64,000 nucleotides of DNA from Methanobacterium_B sp963703015 (lineage in GTDB: Archaea; Methanobacteriota; Methanobacteria; Methanobacteriales; Methanobacteriaceae). The notes beneath the pieces were generated by a model. The model had not been told where the DNA came from. It saw nothing but the letters and a program-made list of their open reading frames with translations, and made no database searches. Numbering within the stretch: the first letter of the stretch is position 1; the number at the start of each line of letters is the position of its first letter. Below are positions 27,438 to 36,662 of the stretch, piece after piece. The stretch covers positions 806,001 to 870,000 of the forward strand of contig OY969779.1 of NCBI GenBank assembly GCA_963703015.1, in the 5' to 3' direction. The position numbers and the translations under genes were made by a program.

Positions 27438-27815
27438 GTGGATGATAGATATGAAAAAGGTTTGAAAAATATTGAGAAGATACATCCTGAGGCTAGTAAA
27501 GCTCTCATGAACAGTTTGGAAGATATTGCTCCGGACCTTGGAAAGTTTGTTATTGAGTTTCCCTATGGAGAGGTGTATGAAAGGCCAGGATTGGATCTTA
27601 AATCTCGTGAAATTGCCACCGTTGCTGCCCTAACAGCTCTGGGTGATACTAAACCCGAACTCAAGGATCATATAAAGGGATCTTTGAATGTGGGATGTTC
27701 CCGGCAGGAAATTATAGAAGTGATCATGCAGATGGCCGTATATGCAGGATTTCCAAGGGCCATTAATGGAATTGCCACCGCTAAAGAAGTTTTTGAAGAA
27801 CTTGATGAGAAGTAG
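27438..27815 (+). CDS. Carboxymuconolactone decarboxylase-family protein
   Basis: 125 residues of the CMD/AhpD all-helical fold. GLDLKSREIATVAALTALGD and LNVGCSRQEIIEVIMQMAVYAGFPRAINGI are the conserved helices. There is no CxxC pair as in AhpD; one Cys (GCSR) remains, so a peroxidase role is not supported. GTG start with TTTAGGAGG seven bases upstream. A second, more divergent member lies at 60959-61279. Substrate unknown. Confidence 0.88.
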   Translation: MDDRYEKGLKNIEKIHPEASKALMNSLEDIAPDLGKFVIEFPYGEVYERPGLDLKSREIATVAALTALGDTKPELKDHIKGSLNVGCSRQEIIEVIMQMAVYAGFPRAINGIATAKEVFEELDEK

Positions 27816-27838
27816 GTTTTAAAATTTAATGTTAAGGA

Positions 27839-28600
27839 TCAGATCTTGAAGATCTTCCTGGCATTTCTTTCTGTTTGTTTTCCAACTTCTTTGGGTGTTA
27901 AAGATTTTTTTTCGGCTATGATCTTAACTGTTTCTTCAACAAATGCAGGTTCATTTCTTTTTCCCTTAAATGGGGATAGATATGGGCTGTCTGTTTCTGT
28001 TAGTATGTTGGATATTGGTACATGTTCAATTAACTGTTGATGATGGTCTGAAAAACATGCAAGTGTTGAAAATGATATGAAGTAACCTTCAGCTACTATT
28101 TGCTTTGCTGTTTCCACATCTCCACCATAACAGTGGAATATGACATCGTAGATGTTTGATTTCTTTTTAACAATTTCTAAACATTTTTTCTCGGCATCCC
28201 TGGCATGTAGAACCAGGGGAAGATCGTATTCATTGGATAGTTCAATGAAGATATCGAATATTTTAAGCTGTCTCTTCCTTTTATCGGTTTCCTTTACCTC
28301 ATAAAAATCTAGACCAGTTTCACCTATGCCTACAGCACTTTCAATATTAGTTTCTATTTCCTCAAGTACCTGTTTTATTATGGTTGAATCTGCCTTTGAA
28401 GCGTTTGATGGATGGAATCCTAGGGTGGAATATAGAAATCCTTTATATTCATCTTGAAGTTTCAGTGTTCTCCTGTTACCTCCAAGACTGGCCCCTGAAT
28501 TGATGATGGCAGTGAGCTTTTTTTTTGCCCTTCCCATCACTTCTTCCCTGTTTTTGTTGTACTCCTTAAAATCAACATGACAGTGTGTATCAATCATCAT
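27839..28600 (-). CDS. TatD-family metal-dependent hydrolase
   Basis: 253 residues. MIDTHCHVDF gives the HxH metal motif, AVGIGETGLDFYE the conserved Glu, LVLHARDAEK and IFHCYGGD the other His ligands, and TETDSPYLSP the catalytic Asp. TatD proteins are 3'-5' exonucleases or deoxyribonucleases; the archaeal substrate is not established. A GAGGTGA ribosome binding site lies just before the paired ATGs at 28600 and 28597. Confidence 0.92.
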   Translation of the reverse strand: MMIDTHCHVDFKEYNKNREEVMGRAKKKLTAIINSGASLGGNRRTLKLQDEYKGFLYSTLGFHPSNASKADSTIIKQVLEEIETNIESAVGIGETGLDFYEVKETDKRKRQLKIFDIFIELSNEYDLPLVLHARDAEKKCLEIVKKKSNIYDVIFHCYGGDVETAKQIVAEGYFISFSTLACFSDHHQQLIEHVPISNILTETDSPYLSPFKGKRNEPAFVEETVKIIAEKKSLTPKEVGKQTERNARKIFKI

Positions 28601-28679
28601 TTTTCACCTCAAAAAAAAATCAGTGCTACCTATTTTTTACAATAGGATTTCCCAGTTAAATAAAAAAAATCTTTGGAGT

Positions 28680-29447
28680 TTAAACTCCAAAACGTCGTTC
28701 TCTCTGTTGGTATGATCTCAGTGCCCTTAAGAAATCAACCTTTCTTAATTCTGGCCATAAACTATCACAGAAGTATAGTTCTGAATATGATGATTGCCAT
28801 AGTAGAAATCCACTTAATCTTTCCTCGCCGCTTGTTCTTATGATCAAGTTGGGATCATCCAGTCCTGCTGTGTACAGATTTTGGTTGACTACTTTTTCAT
28901 CAATATCATCAATTTTGACTTTGCCATCTTCAACTTCCTTGACAATTTTTTTAATGGCATCAACTATTTCCAACCTTCCATCATAGCCTATTGCTATGTT
29001 CACGAGCCTTTTATCATAGCTTGCAGTTGAATCTTCAGCTATTTCAATTGCCTTTCGAACATCCTCAGGTAAAAGTTCCCTCTTACCCACGGCTTTAATT
29101 CTTACCTTGTTCTTGTGGATCTTTTCGTTTTGAGCTATTCCCTCAAAATTTTCCTTGAATAAATTCATTAATCCACGAACCTCTCTTTCAGTTCTGTTGA
29201 AATTTTCGATTGAAAATGCGTAAACAGTAACTATTTCTATTTCTAAATCCACACACCAGTCAAGAAACTTTTCAAGAGTACCTATACCTCGTTTATGACC
29301 TTCTATAGCGTCAATATTTCCTTGAATCTTTGAAAATCTTCGGTTACCATCCATTATTATTGCAACATGTTTGGGCATGTTCTCTGGACTTAAATTTCTT
29401 GAGATATACCACTCATAAACTTTGTAAACTGGTTTTAAAATGGACAT
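28680..29447 (-). CDS. uppS: cis-Prenyltransferase (polyprenyl diphosphate synthase)
   Basis: 255 residues. IIMDGNRRFSK with the catalytic Asp33, GHKRGIGTLEKFLDWC, TVYAFSIENFNR and RTSGEERLSGFLLWQ are the conserved UPP-synthase segments. It condenses isopentenyl diphosphate in cis to make the long polyprenyl carrier (dolichol type in archaea) used for glycan and N-glycan assembly. The start ATG 29447 is chosen because AAGGAG lies seven bases upstream; the longer frame to 29477 adds MIYMKQKELK without homology. Probably the end of the leftward unit that includes the MtxX pair, or under its own TATA box at 29513-29527. Confidence 0.93.
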   Translation of the reverse strand: MSILKPVYKVYEWYISRNLSPENMPKHVAIIMDGNRRFSKIQGNIDAIEGHKRGIGTLEKFLDWCVDLEIEIVTVYAFSIENFNRTEREVRGLMNLFKENFEGIAQNEKIHKNKVRIKAVGKRELLPEDVRKAIEIAEDSTASYDKRLVNIAIGYDGRLEIVDAIKKIVKEVEDGKVKIDDIDEKVVNQNLYTAGLDDPNLIIRTSGEERLSGFLLWQSSYSELYFCDSLWPELRKVDFLRALRSYQQRERRFGV

Positions 29448-29512
29448 TTTCAGCTCCTTTTGCTTCATGTAGATCATTTGATTATTTTTTTGTAAGTATA
29501 AAAAATTAGTAT

Positions 29513-29527
29513 GTATATATATTATAC
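29513..29527 (-). promoter_or_regulatory. Candidate TATA box for uppS
   Basis: The minus strand here reads GTATAATATATATAC, an AT-rich palindrome suited to TBP binding. It is about 65-80 bases before the uppS start, giving a leader of roughly 40 bases. Motif-based inference. Confidence 0.4.
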
Positions 29528-29618
29528 ATTAATTTGGGATAATATTAATCCTATCTAATAAAAAAGGTTTAGCACAGTATTATTTAATTCACTGTGTAGT
29601 ACTACTTCTTGAATCTGA

Positions 29619-30314
29619 TCAAATTTTTGCAAGTCTATCTGCAAGTGTCAAAGCTCTTTTATAGCCTTTATTATCCTGAGAACGAGAGGTATCAATGTAT
29701 ATTTCTTTCATTCCCAATGTAACTGCACCATAACTCTTTGCTCCTGCAACCAGTACCAGGGTTCTGAATATTGTGTTTCCAACTATTCCGTCTGTAGCTA
29801 TTATGATGTTTGCATCACTATTAACAGCATCTTCCAGTAGGGCGTAGTAATGCTTAACATCGATGGATTTCTCTTTGATAAGTGCTGTTAATTCTTCTCC
29901 AGCATCCATTGTTTCATCAACCCTTTTGTTTCTGCCCCTATCATTGGGTCTGCCACTTGAAAGAACTGCTACATGTGGTTTAACTCCTTCTGCTTCCAGA
30001 AATTTAGATGCTAAAACTGCTATCTGGAGTTTTTGAGCCACAGTTTCACCTTCATCTATTCCTACAGGTGCTAAAAGAAATTTTTTAGCCTTAAATTCTA
30101 TGTAGGATGCTCTATACAATTCAGGGTAGATCTGCTTGAGTTTAGACATGATAACAGATGCACTTAGGGATCCCCTTACAGCAGCATCAACCTCACCATT
30201 CATGAGAAGCTCAACCAGTTCATCTTCAGACTCTACAGTTACAACCTCAAAATCAACATCGGAAACTGCTTCCAATATTTCCTTATTTTTACCCACACCT
30301 GCAGCAACTACCAA
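29619..30314 (-). CDS. Methanogenesis marker protein 4 (MtxX family), copy 1
   Basis: 231 residues. Found only in methanogens and related to phosphate acetyl/butyryltransferases in fold; the Methanosarcina member MtxX lies with methyltransferase genes, but the reaction is unknown. VVAAGVGKNKEILEAV, AAVRGSLSAS, LAPVGIDEG, LSSGRPNDRGRNKRVDE and TDGIVGNTIFRTLVL are conserved. Start chosen as TTG 30314 after GAGGTTGA because it aligns exactly with the start of the neighbouring paralogue; the frame extends to 30329. Copy 2 lies 62 bases upstream on the same strand. Confidence 0.82.
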   Translation of the reverse strand: MVVAAGVGKNKEILEAVSDVDFEVVTVESEDELVELLMNGEVDAAVRGSLSASVIMSKLKQIYPELYRASYIEFKAKKFLLAPVGIDEGETVAQKLQIAVLASKFLEAEGVKPHVAVLSSGRPNDRGRNKRVDETMDAGEELTALIKEKSIDVKHYYALLEDAVNSDANIIIATDGIVGNTIFRTLVLVAGAKSYGAVTLGMKEIYIDTSRSQDNKGYKRALTLADRLAKI

Positions 30315-30376
30315 ATTTCTCAACCTCAAGTTTTCATTATATCGTTATTCTTAGTAAAAATATGAATATTCAAGCA

Positions 30377-31087
30377 TTAACCTTTACTTGTTGCCAAATT
30401 GGAAAGATAATTTGCAAAGTTTAAAGCTCTTTTAAAACCTTCAACTTTTTGAGATCTTGATGTGTCGATGAATATTTCATCCATTCCTAAAGTAACAGTA
30501 CCATAACTTGTTACACCAGCTGTGAGCACCATACTCCTGAAGATCATGTTTCCAAAGATGCCATCGGAAGGTATTATCAAGTTTGCACCGTCTTGAATTG
30601 CCTCATCTATTAATGCATAGTAATGTTTAGCTTCAATGCATTGTTCATTGATCTTTGAGGTTAATTTTTTTCCCTCTTCAATCATTTCATTAATTTTTTT
30701 GTTTCGAATAGGATCATTGGGTCTTCCACTTGTAATTACTGCTAAATAGGGGTTGATATCATGGGATTTAAGAAATTCTGATCCAAGCAATGCAAATTGA
30801 AGTTTATCAAATAAATTTGAACCCTCAACCACTCCCACAGGACCTAAAAGAAATCTTTTATCGTGCAATTCTATACATGATGCTCTGTACAGTTCAGGAT
30901 ATATATTTCTAAGGTTAGACATTACCTCCGAAGCACTGAGGGATCCCCTCACAGCAGCATCAACCTCACCATTCAATAAAAGTTCAACTAATTCATTCTC
31001 AGATTTTACAGTCACTACTTCAAAATCAACACTTGAAACTGCTTTTATTACCTCAATATCGTTCCCAACACCCACAGCAACTACCAT
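30377..31087 (-). CDS. Methanogenesis marker protein 4 (MtxX family), copy 2
   Basis: 236 residues, aligning end to end with copy 1: VVAVGVGNDIEVIKAV, DAAVRGSLSASEVMS, LGPVGVVEGSN, ITSGRPNDPIRNKKINE and SDGIFGNMIFRSMVLTAG correspond position by position. It has drifted more in charged surface positions. ATG 31087 follows CGGAG by six bases; the extra MNVYTEFY of the longer frame is not needed. Tandem duplication of a normally single-copy methanogen marker is notable. No functional difference can be read from the sequence. Confidence 0.82.
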   Translation of the reverse strand: MVVAVGVGNDIEVIKAVSSVDFEVVTVKSENELVELLLNGEVDAAVRGSLSASEVMSNLRNIYPELYRASCIELHDKRFLLGPVGVVEGSNLFDKLQFALLGSEFLKSHDINPYLAVITSGRPNDPIRNKKINEMIEEGKKLTSKINEQCIEAKHYYALIDEAIQDGANLIIPSDGIFGNMIFRSMVLTAGVTSYGTVTLGMDEIFIDTSRSQKVEGFKRALNFANYLSNLATSKG

Positions 31088-31218
31088 GTAAAACTCCGTA
31101 TAAACATTCAAAATTTTTATCCCTTATTTCTCACTAGATAATATGTTAATATACGATAAATTCTTATCCATATCATAAATAAATTTTCAGAATCGAATAA
31201 AAAAAATATCTCCTTCAT

Positions 31219-31669
31219 CTATTTATATGGAGATGTTACAGAGATTCCAGTGAACCCCAACTTGTAGAGCTTCTTACTGTAGTCTTCCTTGGGAATTTCA
31301 TAGCTAGTATCAGAACTACAAGTATCGTAGTAATGTCCATGCCATTCCACAAATTCATGGGAATAAGTTCCAGAACAATGTTCAACAGTTACTATGTAGA
31401 TATCAGTTGCACCAATTGATTTAAGGTAATCTGCAAATAGTTCTGATTTATTTTTACAGTTCATATTCACTTCATCATATTTCATGTTCTTAATTTCTTT
31501 GAACCTCATAAGAACTTGGGATTCATTAATGATTGGTGAATTGGGTTGTGATTCATAATTTGCAGCACTTGAACTCAGCTGAATCTGTTGGCATCATGAA
31601 TGTGAATATCTCCAGGATCATCAGGGCTGCAATGAAAAATGTCAATGACAGCTTAACATTTTTTCTCAT
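31219..31669 (-). pseudogene. Secreted transglutaminase-like protein, frameshifted
   Basis: The first frame starts at ATG 31669 (AGAGGT upstream) with a signal peptide, MRKNVKLSLTFFIAALMIL, and stops at a TGA about 38 codons later. The second frame carries SSAANYESQPNSP, then NCKNKSELFADYLKSIGATD and SHEFVEWHGHYYDTC. This has the Cys, His-x-x-x-Glu-Trp and Asp arrangement of the transglutaminase-like cysteine protease fold, in a minimal form. Deleting one T of ACAGATTCAGC (plus strand 31583-31592) fuses both parts as PTDQLSSSAANY, giving about 149 residues. Probably one secreted protein split by a sequence error. Function would be peptide or cell-surface processing, but that is inference. Confidence 0.65.
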
Positions 31670-31818
31670 AAAAAAAATTAACCTCTAACTAAATTTTAAT
31701 GTTCAGTTAAGAATTAAAAGTTTGAACATATAAATTTATCGGTTAGCGATGATAAAAATCAGTGGATAGTAGTTAAAAAAATAAAAAATAAGGATTTAAA
31801 TAGAAAAATATGGATTAA

Positions 31819-33081
31819 TCAGCCTTTAATTTGTTTCATTGCAGTGTCTATTATGCTCAGAGTTTTATCAATATCCTCAGCATCATGCATCTTAGATAAG
31901 AAACAACATTCAAACTGTGATGGGGGAACAAATACTCCTCCCTTTAACAATGTTTTGAAGTAGGTTTCAAATTTGTCTGTGTCTGCAGTTTTCGCATCAT
32001 CGTAGTTCCAAACTGTTTTATCTGTCAAATATATCTGGAACATGGAACTTAAACCTGCTACTTGGTAATTTAAATTGTTATCCTCCAGAATATTGCTTAT
32101 TCCTTCCCTGAAGTTGTTACCCTTTGAATTCATGACACTGTAAAATTTTTGATCTAACTGTTTTAGAGTTGCCAGTCCTGCAGTGATTGAGATGGGATTA
32201 CCATTAAATGTACCTGCCTGATAAACAGTTCCAGAAGGAGCCATCATTTCCATATACTCCCTTTTACCTGCAATCGCGCCCATTGGAAATCCTCCTCCAA
32301 GTATCTTTCCAAATGTAACCAGATCAGGAGTTACTTTGAAGTATTCCTGTGCTCCTCCTTGGGCTATTCTGAATCCTGTGATCACCTCATCAAATATTAA
32401 GGTTATATCATTTTCAAGGGTGATCCTTCTTAAAAATTCTAAAAAGCCAGTTTTAGGCGGTATGACTCCTACATTTCCCATTATTGGTTCGATTATGATG
32501 GCTGCAATGGAATCTTTATTTTTGTTAATTATTTCAATGACTGCTTCTTCATTGTTGAAAGGAATTAACAGGGTGTTTCTGGTGGTTTCTTCAGGAACTC
32601 CGGGAGAATCTGGGAGTCCAGCTGCTCCAGAACCTGATTTTACCAGTACATAATCGTGTGCACCATGGTATGCTCCTTCAAACTTGATGATCTTGTTTTT
32701 TGACTTGGCTGCCCTTGCCAGTCTGATGGCACTCATGGTGGCTTCTGTTCCTGAGTTAACAAATCTAACCATATCTGCACATGGAACTCTGTTTACAACC
32801 ATCTTTGCAAGTTCTATCTCTTTTTCAGTTGGAACACCATAGGCTGAACCCTTAACTAATTGTTTTTCAACCTCTGAAACCACTTCAGGGTTGGAATGAC
32901 CTAAAACCATTGGGCCATAAGCTAAACAGTAGTCAATGTAACTGTTTCCATCGACATCCATCAGTTTTGATCCTTCTGCTTTTTTTGCAAAGAAAGGGTA
33001 GGGTTTAATTGCTCTGACTGGTGAATCCACCCCTCCAGGCAAGAATTTTTTCGATTCTTCAAATAACTGTTTAGAATTCAT
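31819..33081 (-). CDS. hemL: Glutamate-1-semialdehyde 2,1-aminomutase
   Basis: 420 residues. Converts glutamate-1-semialdehyde to 5-aminolevulinate for tetrapyrroles. PLP is bound by Lys259 in TFGKILGGGFPMGA; FVNSGTEATMSAIRLARA, GAYHGAHDY and LIFDEVITGFR are the other aminotransferase class III landmarks. ATG 33081 has GGAGTGA upstream; the GTG at 33090 is inside that site. Works in the same pathway as hemD, cobA and cbiC elsewhere in the window. Confidence 0.96.
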   Translation of the reverse strand: MNSKQLFEESKKFLPGGVDSPVRAIKPYPFFAKKAEGSKLMDVDGNSYIDYCLAYGPMVLGHSNPEVVSEVEKQLVKGSAYGVPTEKEIELAKMVVNRVPCADMVRFVNSGTEATMSAIRLARAAKSKNKIIKFEGAYHGAHDYVLVKSGSGAAGLPDSPGVPEETTRNTLLIPFNNEEAVIEIINKNKDSIAAIIIEPIMGNVGVIPPKTGFLEFLRRITLENDITLIFDEVITGFRIAQGGAQEYFKVTPDLVTFGKILGGGFPMGAIAGKREYMEMMAPSGTVYQAGTFNGNPISITAGLATLKQLDQKFYSVMNSKGNNFREGISNILEDNNLNYQVAGLSSMFQIYLTDKTVWNYDDAKTADTDKFETYFKTLLKGGVFVPPSQFECCFLSKMHDAEDIDKTLSIIDTAMKQIKG

Positions 33082-33294
33082 TATATTCACTCCTTAAGAT
33101 TATATCTGACTATTTAAAGTTATAAAAATGTAAAAATCTTGTTTTTACCCTCAATTGATCAATATTAAAATATTAAACTGCTTGAAATTATTAAATTAAT
33201 TCAGTTCTTGTTCACTACAACTCTTCAGGTAATGCTTAAATTAGATCTATACCTAATTTTTAGAGTTATGAGGATTCCATTGGTGATATTGAAT

Positions 33295-33960
33295 TTACAC
33301 CATGTTACCCTTGTTCAGATTTATCAAACTGTTCACTGTTGCTACAGCTATGGGTGTGCCGCCTTTAGGGCCTTCAGTAATTATATATGGTATTTCTGTC
33401 TGTTTTAATGCTTGTTTTGATTCAGCAGCACCTACAAAACCTACAGGAACTCCTATTACCGAATTTAATTTGATTTCTCCATTTTTATGGAGTTCAAGAA
33501 CTTCTAAAAGTGCCGTTGGAGCATTTCCCACTGCAACAATTCCATCAAAACCTTCTTGGGCTGCAACCCGAACTGCAGCTGCTGCCCTGGTAATTCCCTC
33601 TTTTTTAGCTATTTTCACTGCCCTTTCATCGCGAATGTAACAGTCCACCCTACCAGAATAACTGTTTATTCCTGTTTTAACCATATTAATGTCTGTTAAA
33701 ATGTCTTTTTCTTGATCTATTGCCCTCAAGCTTTCAGTAACGAAGTTCTTACTGATCCTGGTTATGTCTGCGTACTCTGGATCTGCTGTGGAATGCACTA
33801 TCCTTTCAACAATTGACTGTTCTTCAGGTGTAAGATCCTTGGTTTTAGTATCAATAAGGGATTTAACTATTTCCCTACTTTTTTCAGCAATTTCATAGCC
33901 CTGTTTTGTTGAAGCACCCATAGAAATGGTTGCCCTTCCTGAATCGTTATTTTCACTCAT
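33295..33960 (-). CDS. cbiC: Cobalt-precorrin-8 methylmutase
   Basis: 221 residues. Moves the C11 methyl to C12 to form (hydrogeno)cobyrinate in cobamide synthesis, a cofactor needed for methyl transfer in methanogens. ERIVHSTADPEYADI contains the catalytic His, and GFDGIVAVGNAPTALLEVLEL and GVPVGFVGAAESK are diagnostic. A TAGGTAA site lies close to the ATG. Single gene, not in a cob operon here. Confidence 0.95.
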   Translation of the reverse strand: MSENNDSGRATISMGASTKQGYEIAEKSREIVKSLIDTKTKDLTPEEQSIVERIVHSTADPEYADITRISKNFVTESLRAIDQEKDILTDINMVKTGINSYSGRVDCYIRDERAVKIAKKEGITRAAAAVRVAAQEGFDGIVAVGNAPTALLEVLELHKNGEIKLNSVIGVPVGFVGAAESKQALKQTEIPYIITEGPKGGTPIAVATVNSLINLNKGNMV

Positions 33961-34135
33961 GGTTACCTACTCAACTAAACTCTGTTATAACCTATGTAAA
34001 CTAGCTAATATAATTGATTTATGTAGGTTGAAAATATTCAAACCAGACCCGCAAAACAACAATAAAAAAAGTAGTTAGAAAAACATTCATTATATTATAA
34101 TTGTTACTCATCTAACTTGTTATCAAGGTTTCCTG

Positions 34136-35322
34136 TTAGATCAATGATTTTGTGCATTGTTTTTTGTGGGTGTTGCAATTGGATATGCTGTGTTTTCCTA
34201 AAATCTTCCGGAGTTCATGAATGTTGATGCTTGTTGGTAAACCCTTTTCATTCCAGTGTTTTTTACAGGTGGCCTGGTTTAAAAGTACACACTGAGCTGG
34301 AATACCTAGACCCTGTGATTTCCATCCTCCAGATATTAGGTTGGATACACATGCCACACCCACAATTCCAAGTTCTTCCCTGTCCTTCAGGGTGCTTTTG
34401 GAAAATGCCGAAGATTCATGTGTAACCATGTACACCTCAAAACTCTGTTCATCACCCATTACAGTTAATTCGCAGACGTTACAAGTTTTAGAACATTTAA
34501 TGCATTTTAAACCTAAATTTGTGTTTGTTGCTTGGCAATTGGCATTTGATCTCATACAGCCAGGTAAGATCAGTGCTTTCCTTGATCTTTCATTAAAATC
34601 CTTATTCAGTGTTCGATTCATTATTTCAGCACCAACCATGCTTAGGTGGTACTCCACTTCCACTTTGCTGCAGAAGATCACATCTTCCTTCCAGAGATGT
34701 TCTATTAATTTTTCTTCCAGAAATTTAGCTACGTTTAAACTGTATTTTCCCAGAACTTCCCTACTTCTCAGTTCAAAGTAGTCTGCAAATTCACATGCTT
34801 GTTTCAAATGTTTGGATACTTCAGATGAATCCATGTTGGTGAAAAACTGTTTCCAGAAATTTAATCGAACTGTTTCCTGTTCAAAATTCCCGGTAGCTTC
34901 GAGGTACTTCAACAGTTTATTGAAGTTTTCCAGGTTAAATTCCAAATTGGACGGTGTATCTTTTTTGGGCCACAAATCTGTGTCATTAACGATCCCCTGA
35001 TGGTATCAATGATCTCTTTGTGGGATCCATTTTTATTACGCAGGCAAACTAGATTTCTAAGTATTTTCTGATATTTTTCATCTGGATTAACAGCCCTACT
35101 CCCATAAACTCGCCAATATGTTCCAATCATCAGAAATTCAAAGACATATTCTTTGAAGTTTCGGGGTTTTGAATCGGTACCACTGTAATGAAGCAACAGT
35201 GATGGTACAAGTGTGGTGTTAATTTTTTCAAATTCTTCCAATATCACATCTGTCAAATATTCAACATCTTTGTAATAATCATTTGATTTTTCCAGGTTTA
35301 GTGAATATGGTGATAAATCCAT
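34136..35322 (-). pseudogene. DUF116 family protein, frameshifted
   Basis: Two overlapping frames make one gene. The first (from ATG 35322) gives a helical N-terminal domain through CLRNKNGSHKEIIDTIRG. The second contains the DUF116 domain: ALILPGCMRSNANC, GLKCIKCSKTCNVCEL, VYMVTHESSAFSKS, GIVGVACVSNLISGG and GIPAQCVLLNQATCKKHW. The Cys pattern C(x5)C(x12)CxxC is typical and may bind an iron-sulfur cluster or zinc. Adding one G to the GGGG at about 35012-35015 joins the frames as RGIVNDTDLWPKKD, giving about 395 residues. Function of DUF116 is unknown. The gene lies between cbiC and the defence cassette and has a perfect palindrome about 80 bases upstream. Confidence 0.72.
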
Positions 35323-35767
35323 TTTAAGCTCCTCGTGTTCATTATTTGCATATTTTAGAAGTATTATTTGATTTTTTTAGTAAGTTTAAGTTTATATTAA
35401 CTAACGTTAGTTATTACACCATGAGGTTAACTTAACTCTAAATTAGCAGTATCTTGAAATCAAATTACCCTAATTTAACTAACAAATGTTCGTTAGCTCA
35501 TAAAATAGTTGAATACATGTTCGAAATTTATTAAAAAACTTCTCCACAAACTATCATTTAACGAGAATAAGTCTTTACTAAATAAAATTAACGTATTCAA
35601 GTACATAAATAACTAAATGCTTTCATAAATAAGCACCATGCTTTATAATAATATGTTTTATCAAATATTTGACCATAACCTGTGATAACTAATAGACAAT
35701 GGATTGAGTAATTTTATGATAAGATTACCTCATTCTATTAAATTATTCGTAACATAATATCAACAAT
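35323..35767. other. Intergenic region between DUF116 gene and SIR2 cassette
   Basis: About 445 AT-rich bases. It contains a perfect 16-base palindrome at 35398-35413 and a second, looser inverted repeat of the same half-site at 35479-35496. TATA-like strings occur around 35391-35397. The rest is low complexity; no open frame of note. Confidence 0.5.
35398..35413. promoter_or_regulatory. 16-base palindromic operator candidate
   Basis: TAACTAACGTTAGTTA is its own reverse complement. It lies 76-91 bases upstream of the DUF116 start. A related split copy, CTAAC at 35479-35483 and GTTAG at 35492-35496, is 65 bases further upstream. Size and symmetry suit a TetR- or MarR-type dimer. No matching regulator gene is adjacent, so the binding protein is unknown. 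Confidence 0.45.
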
Positions 35768-36658
35768 TTATTCAAAATCCAAGTTATTCCTCAAAAATGT
35801 GAGTGCATCACAATTAGATAAAGTAATTTGTTGATCGAACAATTTGCAAGCGTAATCCGTCTCCGCTCTAAGTAATCCCAAAGAAGTTCCTTGAATTGTT
35901 CTATCTAAATATTCAGAAATTTTTAATCTTTCTAAATTCTTTTCATTATATCCAAAACCTAAGAAATATATCTTTTCTGAATGATCAAGTAGTTTATGTG
36001 CTTCCTTAAATGATTCAGAATCATCAATATCTTCATGAATAATTTTTATTCCGTTAGCAGAGTGTAGTAAATAAGCACCATAATTTCTGTCCTTGTCATA
36101 CTCCCTTCCGGCTGAATTTTGCCATTTTAAATCATTTAATTTACCATGTACATGAATAATGGGAATTTTTTCTAATTTAGAAACACATTCTTCATCAGTT
36201 TTATTGTAAGTATTTTTTAATGCGGTGAAAAGAAACTGTTCAAATGATCTATCATAATTATAGGTTATCACACCGAATTGATTTTTATCAAAGTCATCAA
36301 AAGACAAACTCAACCTATTAAAAAAATAGTCATACCATTTTCCTTTACCTTCCTCAAAAAGAGTATTAAGATTTTCATAAGGAATCAATGACCTTGCTAT
36401 TACACGTTTACCAATATCGATAAATTCAGTTCTATATTCCAAAAAAGCATCTATTGATGCCCTGCTAGAATAGAAAAAACTGTCCTTAAAATTAGAAATT
36501 ACATCTTCCGAGAATCCCCCATGTAAAATTTCCCTATAAAAATCATTATAATCACTTAAATTGGCAATTATATCCGAACGAAGAATATCACCTGAAGGAT
36601 AACCATAAGGCATGCTTGCACCAGCCCCTAAAACAAAAACAGTTGGAGTCTTTATCAT
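35768..36658 (-). CDS. SIR2-like protein, probable defence effector
   Basis: 296 residues from ATG 36658. The NAD-binding Rossmann features of the SIR2 superfamily are clear: VLGAGAS at 9-15, TYNYD at 132-136 (TQNID in sirtuins), IIHVHGKL with His169/His171, and YFLGFGYNEKN at 231-241. It lacks the zinc-binding Cys of deacetylase sirtuins. This divergent type is common in anti-phage systems, where it depletes NAD+. It is the third gene of a leftward cassette after the type IIG enzyme and the 190-residue protein, starting four bases after the latter. AGGA precedes the ATG; a longer frame to 36733 overlaps the upstream gene and is unlikely. NADase activity is inference from family. Confidence 0.8.
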   Translation of the reverse strand: MIKTPTVFVLGAGASMPYGYPSGDILRSDIIANLSDYNDFYREILHGGFSEDVISNFKDSFFYSSRASIDAFLEYRTEFIDIGKRVIARSLIPYENLNTLFEEGKGKWYDYFFNRLSLSFDDFDKNQFGVITYNYDRSFEQFLFTALKNTYNKTDEECVSKLEKIPIIHVHGKLNDLKWQNSAGREYDKDRNYGAYLLHSANGIKIIHEDIDDSESFKEAHKLLDHSEKIYFLGFGYNEKNLERLKISEYLDRTIQGTSLGLLRAETDYACKLFDQQITLSNCDALTFLRNNLDFE

Positions 36659-36662
36659 TATA

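Noticed and set aside
27438..27815. Alkylhydroperoxidase AhpD
   Set aside because: No CxxC redox pair; only the shared helical fold is present.
35768..36658. Protein deacetylase (true sirtuin) reading of the SIR2-like gene
   Set aside because: The zinc-binding Cys module of sirtuins is absent and the catalytic motifs are of the divergent defence type.
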